26,789 nt of DNA, taken from IMG/VR virus record IMGVR_UViG_3300045999_011413, positions 1-26,789 of that record; one strand, given 5' to 3'. Both the position numbers and the translations under genes were made by a program. This document shows positions 23,156-26,789 of the stretch, piece after piece (the stretch's first letter is position 1; every line of letters starts with the position of its first letter). Source of the DNA: a virus. The notes beneath the pieces were generated by a model. The model had not been told where the DNA came from, ran no database searches, and saw nothing but the letters and a program-made list of their open reading frames with translations.

Positions 23156-24140
23156 TAGAAAATGACCCCATATTACGATTTTTGTGTAAAATAACTACTT
23201 TTATCTTAACATCATCCTTATATATCAGTAAGGTGTAGGTATTCTCTGGTTTGCTTATCTTAGGTAAATATCCGTTCTCAAATCTTATATCTGCATCTGC
23301 TTTGAAACTTACAATACCAGTAAAATTACTTAGATTGAGAGTGAAAAACTTAAGATGGTTGTTATTAATAACTAGTTGTATGTTCAGTACCTTCACTCCA
23401 TTGGTGCAGACTACGTTAGTTTCGGAATGCTGGATAGTGTCAATAATGAGACTTGATAGTGGCTGTGTTGCTGATATGTTTTGGCAGTTATATATTAGAT
23501 TATTAAGTGATTTTCCATTGCAGTTAAGCGCACCTCCAAGTACAGGCGACCTATCCCACCTAATACTTAATGGAAGCACTTTTTTAGTGTTACCAAAACC
23601 CCCTCGATTAGTTGGAGCAAAATTAGATACTAGGCAAGCATAAGGTATCGGAGCTAACTCATACTCTATATCATCAAATTTACTTAGTGCCGAAGCTTCA
23701 GGGGCATAGTACCACTCTTCGTTTGAGGCATTATAAGTTAGTGCATATTTGTTTGGCGCTACCGTATTTACTACATCACTCAGTTGTTTTATCTGATATT
23801 CTTTTCTGACCGTGTTAATAACTTGCCCCAAAGAGTTGACTGCCAAGTAAGTGCCAGCACCACCTATTACTACACCTGAAATATCTCTTAAGTAGATGTT
23901 AGGTACGGTTGTCGTTAGTTGCCCTTTGTAAAAACGAAGGATAGCTCCATCAGAGTATGTATAGTACTTAATAAAGTCTTTAAGGTTGCGTTTGCTATTA
24001 CCTACAATTGCTACACTATTTTTATATGTCTTTGTGGTTATGTTTTTAGACATAAATCCTAAAAGCAAAGTGCCTACAGGAATCAGATTGTAGTCAGCAG
24101 TATTTTCATTTACTGTATGTGGAAATATGCTAACGCTCAT
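23145..24140 (-). CDS. Short tail-fibre paralogue (no LamG domain)
   Basis: A 331-residue protein related to the 615-aa fibre upstream. Shared parts are the N-terminal anchor (IFPHTVNENTADYNLIPVGT versus ILKHTLNSDSLPAPHEIAVG), one L-[ST]-D-V repeat ending in W (QLSDVVNTVAPNKYALTYNA, then EEWY), the NG motif (VLGGALNCNGKSLNNLIYN versus TLGANLNANGNYLYNSFTN), and a late beta segment around IRFENGYLPKISKPENTYTL. It ends without the C-terminal LamG module of its partner. Its start overlaps the stop of the 615-aa gene by four bases (ATGA), so translation may be coupled. It could be a shorter fibre, an adaptor or a hetero-oligomer partner. Tail fibre identity is well supported by the shared modules. 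Confidence 0.65.
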   Translation of the reverse strand: MSVSIFPHTVNENTADYNLIPVGTLLLGFMSKNITTKTYKNSVAIVGNSKRNLKDFIKYYTYSDGAILRFYKGQLTTTVPNIYLRDISGVVIGGAGTYLAVNSLGQVINTVRKEYQIKQLSDVVNTVAPNKYALTYNASNEEWYYAPEASALSKFDDIEYELAPIPYACLVSNFAPTNRGGFGNTKKVLPLSIRWDRSPVLGGALNCNGKSLNNLIYNCQNISATQPLSSLIIDTIQHSETNVVCTNGVKVLNIQLVINNNHLKFFTLNLSNFTGIVSFKADADIRFENGYLPKISKPENTYTLLIYKDDVKIKVVILHKNRNMGSFSNGT

Positions 24141-25984
24141 GAGAATATCTGATTACCAATACTGTGGTGAAAGTAATTGAACGACTGCGAGTGAACTACA
24201 TCTTCAAGACCACCCAAGCGCCCAAACCTCATAGCTGGAGGCTGATAAACTGCATCTGTATAGCGACCTTTACCTACCGTCAATCGAACTGAATCAAGTC
24301 GCCCAATCATACTTATAGTTGCCGAAGAGATAGCTAAATTAGTAACTCCAGAATCAATCATAAGCCCTGTTTTTTCTGTCAACAATTGACCATCACAATG
24401 CACCTTGATGCTCGTCCCAACTCGCGTGACAGAAAAGAATATGTAGCGGCTGTTCTGGTATCTAAAAAGTCGGTTGGCGTTATCAAATGTGTAGGTGTTA
24501 GCGCCAATAACCAGAGTGAACGTGAGGTTTTGTGTACTGGTTGTTAATTGACCTGTATAACTAATCTTAAAGTTGGTTGAGTCAAAATATTTGTGTGTGA
24601 CTGACGTAGTTGATTCGTAAAATGCTGTGTTTTGGTATTGCAGATAAAATTCAAATGTGAAGTCGCCTGTGACATTGATAGTGGCAGCAGGGGTGATGGT
24701 AATGGTGTCGATGCTGTTATCGAACTCTGCAATTTGGTTAGGGATGCCGAAGGTCGTGATGTCAGTATCTTGTTGCGTTACCCCTAATATTGCAACTGGA
24801 ACTGATAAGCTACTCTTGTCCTCATACCAAAGCTTGCTGCGCCATGATTGCGCCTCAAAGTCGAGTAATAGTTTGACGTACTTAAAATAGTCATCATAAA
24901 GTTTAGGAGCCGCCAGTAGTTGTGCTTGGTTATCTACGATGTCATATCGCCATGCAGGTATTCCGCCTTGCCCCAGCGCAGCTATATTAAGTGCAGTTGC
25001 TGTGACGTAAGTGGTAATTGTTCCCCCGACGTTCTGAACCAGTACTGTGATGATGTCAGTTTTGCCATTGCCTGATAGCTTAATCGCTCTACCATCTTCG
25101 TACTTGACGTTAGTTAGACCGCCAATGAGAATCTGACCAGTGTTTTGCCGTATCTCAATCAACATCACGGCTGCTTGATTATTTGCTGGCGCGATTTGTG
25201 GCAACAAGATGCACTGTGACTGAGTTTCTACGGCTACACCCGTTACAATCCAATAATCCGCAGTAGCATAAGGCAGATTAATAGTGGGAGCATTACCCAC
25301 CACTGTACCAACATTAGTAAAAGAATTATAAAGATAATTGCCATTGGCGTTAAGGTTTGCACCCAATGTCGGGTTAGGGTCACGAACAATTTGCAGGTCT
25401 TGATTGCTCCAGACAGTCCCACCAACATCAAGTGAAAGTATTTGGAATCGGTGTGGGTTGTCTACTAATCCTGTAGTTGGGGTTATCTCAACGTCATCAA
25501 GTTCATTTACTAAGTTGATTCTATTGCGAGGCTTCCATCTTGCTGCGGTTGCGTCCCAATACAGTACTTGATTGTTTTCCAGTGTGCTTAAATCTACGTC
25601 TGTAAGCTGTGACAATGCATAATCTGGACTTGCATTCACATAGGCTTCACGAAGCGCGTCATAGCGCAAATACTGTCCATTTGTGGGACTGTTTATTTCT
25701 ACATCACTAAGCCTAGTGAGACTGCCAATCTGTGATGCTGCTGTAAAACCGTTGCCTTGCTTGACTAGGAAATCGCCTTCACGCGCATTATTTATATTGA
25801 CATCTTGAAGCTCCGTAAACTTCTGAACCCCCTTGCCAATCTCCAGTACTTTGCCAGTGAAGTCCTTCGTATAAAGAACTGCTTGCTCATCTTTAAGCGC
25901 TAAGACAAGTTCACCAACAGCAATTTCGTGTGGTGCTGGTAGTGAGTCGCTGTTTAAGGTGTGTTTAAGAATTGATGCTGGCAC
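24137..25984 (-). CDS. Tail fibre with L-x-D-V repeats and C-terminal LamG domain
   Basis: A 615-residue fibre. The N-terminus (about 5-50: HTLNSDSLPAPHEIAVGELV, then LYTKDFTGKVLEIG) is the virion-anchoring motif common in fibres of cyanophages and other tailed phages. Next come repeats of about 30 residues with a TELQDV, TRLSDV, SQLTDV or NELDDV core (about 56-85, 88-118, 125-152 and 158-170). A middle region has NPTLGANLNANGNYLYNSFT. The C-terminus (about 375-605) is LamG-like: ITPAATINVTGDFTFEFYLQ, RLFRYQNSRYIFFSVTRVGT, and the closing DSVRLTVGKGRYTDAVYQPP. The domain binds host-surface sugars in relatives. It overlaps both neighbours, so the fibre block is likely one transcript. One IAEF occurs in the lectin part, without a basic context. 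Confidence 0.78.
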   Translation of the reverse strand: MPASILKHTLNSDSLPAPHEIAVGELVLALKDEQAVLYTKDFTGKVLEIGKGVQKFTELQDVNINNAREGDFLVKQGNGFTAASQIGSLTRLSDVEINSPTNGQYLRYDALREAYVNASPDYALSQLTDVDLSTLENNQVLYWDATAARWKPRNRINLVNELDDVEITPTTGLVDNPHRFQILSLDVGGTVWSNQDLQIVRDPNPTLGANLNANGNYLYNSFTNVGTVVGNAPTINLPYATADYWIVTGVAVETQSQCILLPQIAPANNQAAVMLIEIRQNTGQILIGGLTNVKYEDGRAIKLSGNGKTDIITVLVQNVGGTITTYVTATALNIAALGQGGIPAWRYDIVDNQAQLLAAPKLYDDYFKYVKLLLDFEAQSWRSKLWYEDKSSLSVPVAILGVTQQDTDITTFGIPNQIAEFDNSIDTITITPAATINVTGDFTFEFYLQYQNTAFYESTTSVTHKYFDSTNFKISYTGQLTTSTQNLTFTLVIGANTYTFDNANRLFRYQNSRYIFFSVTRVGTSIKVHCDGQLLTEKTGLMIDSGVTNLAISSATISMIGRLDSVRLTVGKGRYTDAVYQPPAMRFGRLGGLEDVVHSQSFNYFHHSIGNQIFS

Positions 25985-26357
25985 AGGTCTGAGGTGTTAG
26001 TTGATTATGTAGGCGTTCGAGATATTCAAGGCTAGTCAAGTCATGTTCGATAGGTGTTGGGGTAAGTACCCTGATAATGCTGTACCAATCTCCAGCATCA
26101 GCTAATTTATTGAGGCTATACTTTTTCCAGTCGTTTGCAATTTTATAAAGTAGGTCAAAATCGTTTTGGTACAAGAACTCTCTAGTCAGGTACAACACCT
26201 GAGACAGAAAATACAACTGGCGTTGTTGAGTACTTAAATCTAGAGCCACTACAAGGTCGCGCCAATGAAGCATGAACATTTTGACTTTAGCCATCGGAAA
26301 GGATAGCGAAGAGCTGTATACAAGTTTGTCTGTGATGTAGTCTTTGGGGTTATTCAT
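25965..26357 (-). CDS. Small unknown protein of the fibre/tail block
   Basis: The supported start gives a 130-residue protein, MNNPKDYITDKLVYSSSLSF, just after the stop of the partial gene to the right. A longer in-frame reading to 26570 exists, but its first 71 codons lie over the upstream gene and look like shadow sequence (low-complexity Ser/Thr), so I rejected it. The protein is helical, with WRDLVVALDLSTQQRQLYFL, then EFLYQNDFDLLYKIANDWKK and then SLEYLERLHNQLT. It has no membrane segment or signal peptide. It overlaps the 615-aa fibre gene by 20 bases, so it is likely cotranscribed. A minor tail or fibre-connector role is possible. No family is recognised. Confidence 0.6.
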   Translation of the reverse strand: MNNPKDYITDKLVYSSSLSFPMAKVKMFMLHWRDLVVALDLSTQQRQLYFLSQVLYLTREFLYQNDFDLLYKIANDWKKYSLNKLADAGDWYSIIRVLTPTPIEHDLTSLEYLERLHNQLTPQTCASINS

Positions 26358-26364
26358 ATTGTGG

Positions 26365-26789
26365 CTAGAATTGGATGGCGTTGATTTCTTCGCAGTTAGG
26401 GATGCTATCAGTGAATATAAGTAGGTCGTTGCTTTCATTATAGTCTGGACTGTATTTACGAGCAAACTTATCATTTTCCCAATACTCGTCTTCAGTGAGG
26501 TAATTTTTGTCATCGCCAAATAGCATGATGGTGCTGTTATTTGTTTTTTGGCTGAGGTAGCCGATTGCATAACTTACGTCGTCTACCCACTCATTAGTCG
26601 AGAAAAGTGGAAATCCAACTAGTTCATTGATAGCGTGGTCAGGGTCGTAAGTTTCGTCTAGGGTGTAGTCAGTCGAGTGTGGTTTGTAAAAGTATAATTG
26701 ACCATTCTTGATGTAAGGAACAGCAGCGCCAAAACGTTTCTCTTTATCAGCCTGTGCTTTTCCACCCCACTCACTAGGACGAAAAGGTA
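26365..26789 (-). CDS. Partial unknown protein at the right edge (5' end outside window)
   Basis: About 140 C-terminal residues are readable, from PFRPSEWGGKAQADKEKRFG to the stop after EEINAIQF. The start is beyond the right edge. The piece is acidic and rich in Asp, Tyr and Asn (DYTLDETYDPDHAINELVGF, SNDLLIFTDSIPNCEE). It looks like a globular tail or baseplate-type protein, but I recognise no family. It ends seven bases before the next gene start, so the two are probably in one operon with the fibres. Confidence 0.6.
   Translation of the reverse strand, partial: PFRPSEWGGKAQADKEKRFGAAVPYIKNGQLYFYKPHSTDYTLDETYDPDHAINELVGFPLFSTNEWVDDVSYAIGYLSQKTNNSTIMLFGDDKNYLTEDEYWENDKFARKYSPDYNESNDLLIFTDSIPNCEEINAIQF

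Noticed and set aside
26358-26570. Upstream extension of the 130-aa gene (start at 26570)
   Set aside because: The extension overlies the C-terminus of the partial gene in another frame, is Ser/Thr-rich low-complexity, and the internal ATG at 26357 follows directly on that gene's stop.
1-26789. tRNA genes or CRISPR array
   Set aside because: No cloverleaf with T-loop signature and no regularly spaced direct repeats were seen in either strand, although a full covariance search was not possible.

Overview
The window is a late structural region from a tailed double-stranded DNA phage or closely related prophage, probably of a filamentous (Nostoc/Anabaena-type) cyanobacterium. The phage assignment is firm: it has an S78-type prohead protease, a Mu F-like minor head protein, a major capsid protein, head-tail connectors, a tail tube protein, a holin/endolysin pair and several tail-fibre genes. 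The cyanobacterial host is an inference from the style of the GH19 endolysin, from a regulator that resembles a protein family I associate with Nostoc, and from the absence of several restriction palindromes. No sheath gene is visible, so a long non-contractile tail is the simplest reading. No terminase, portal, tape measure, integrase, tRNA, rRNA or CRISPR array is visible.

Nearly all genes lie on the minus strand and read right to left. From right to left: (1) 26789-18733, the adsorption/fibre block: a partial gene at the right edge, a small protein, two paralogous fibres (615 and 331 aa), a membrane-anchored GAF-like protein, a possible fibre-assembly helper and a 1051-aa multi-domain lectin-like fibre. 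(2) 18736-17262, a plus-strand island with a cyanobacterial-type regulator and an HU/IHF-like protein. (3) 17223-14929, a Mu F-like minor head protein and a small head-associated protein. (4) 14942-13521, a plus-strand XRE regulator followed by the minus-strand holin and GH19 endolysin. (5) 13480-5357, the capsid block: protease, three glycine-rich putative internal or ejection proteins, scaffold, decoration protein and major capsid protein. (6) 5356-5191, two terminator-like hairpins. (7) 5190-3964, a GIY-YIG homing endonuclease. (8) 3941-1, a Mu gp35-like protein, connectors, tail terminator, tail tube, an unknown protein and a probable tail-assembly chaperone cut by the window edge. The capsid order resembles phage Mu (F, I, T, gp35, gp36, gp37), with extra genes inserted.

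The most unusual feature is a short recurring motif, A-[N/Q/E/D]-F, often as K/R-x-S-A-N-F. It occurs in almost every head-block protein and is nearly missing from tail and fibre proteins. In the protease it brackets exactly the catalytic domain. In the scaffold it occurs five times plus one close variant. In two large glycine-rich proteins it separates repeated membrane-type modules. I infer that it is the recognition site of the prohead protease and that the glycine-rich proteins are polyproteins cut inside the capsid into small membrane-active ejection peptides. The second strong signal is at base level: reading the whole window I found no GATC, GGCC, CCGG, GGWCC or CCWGG, which points to heavy past selection by host restriction.
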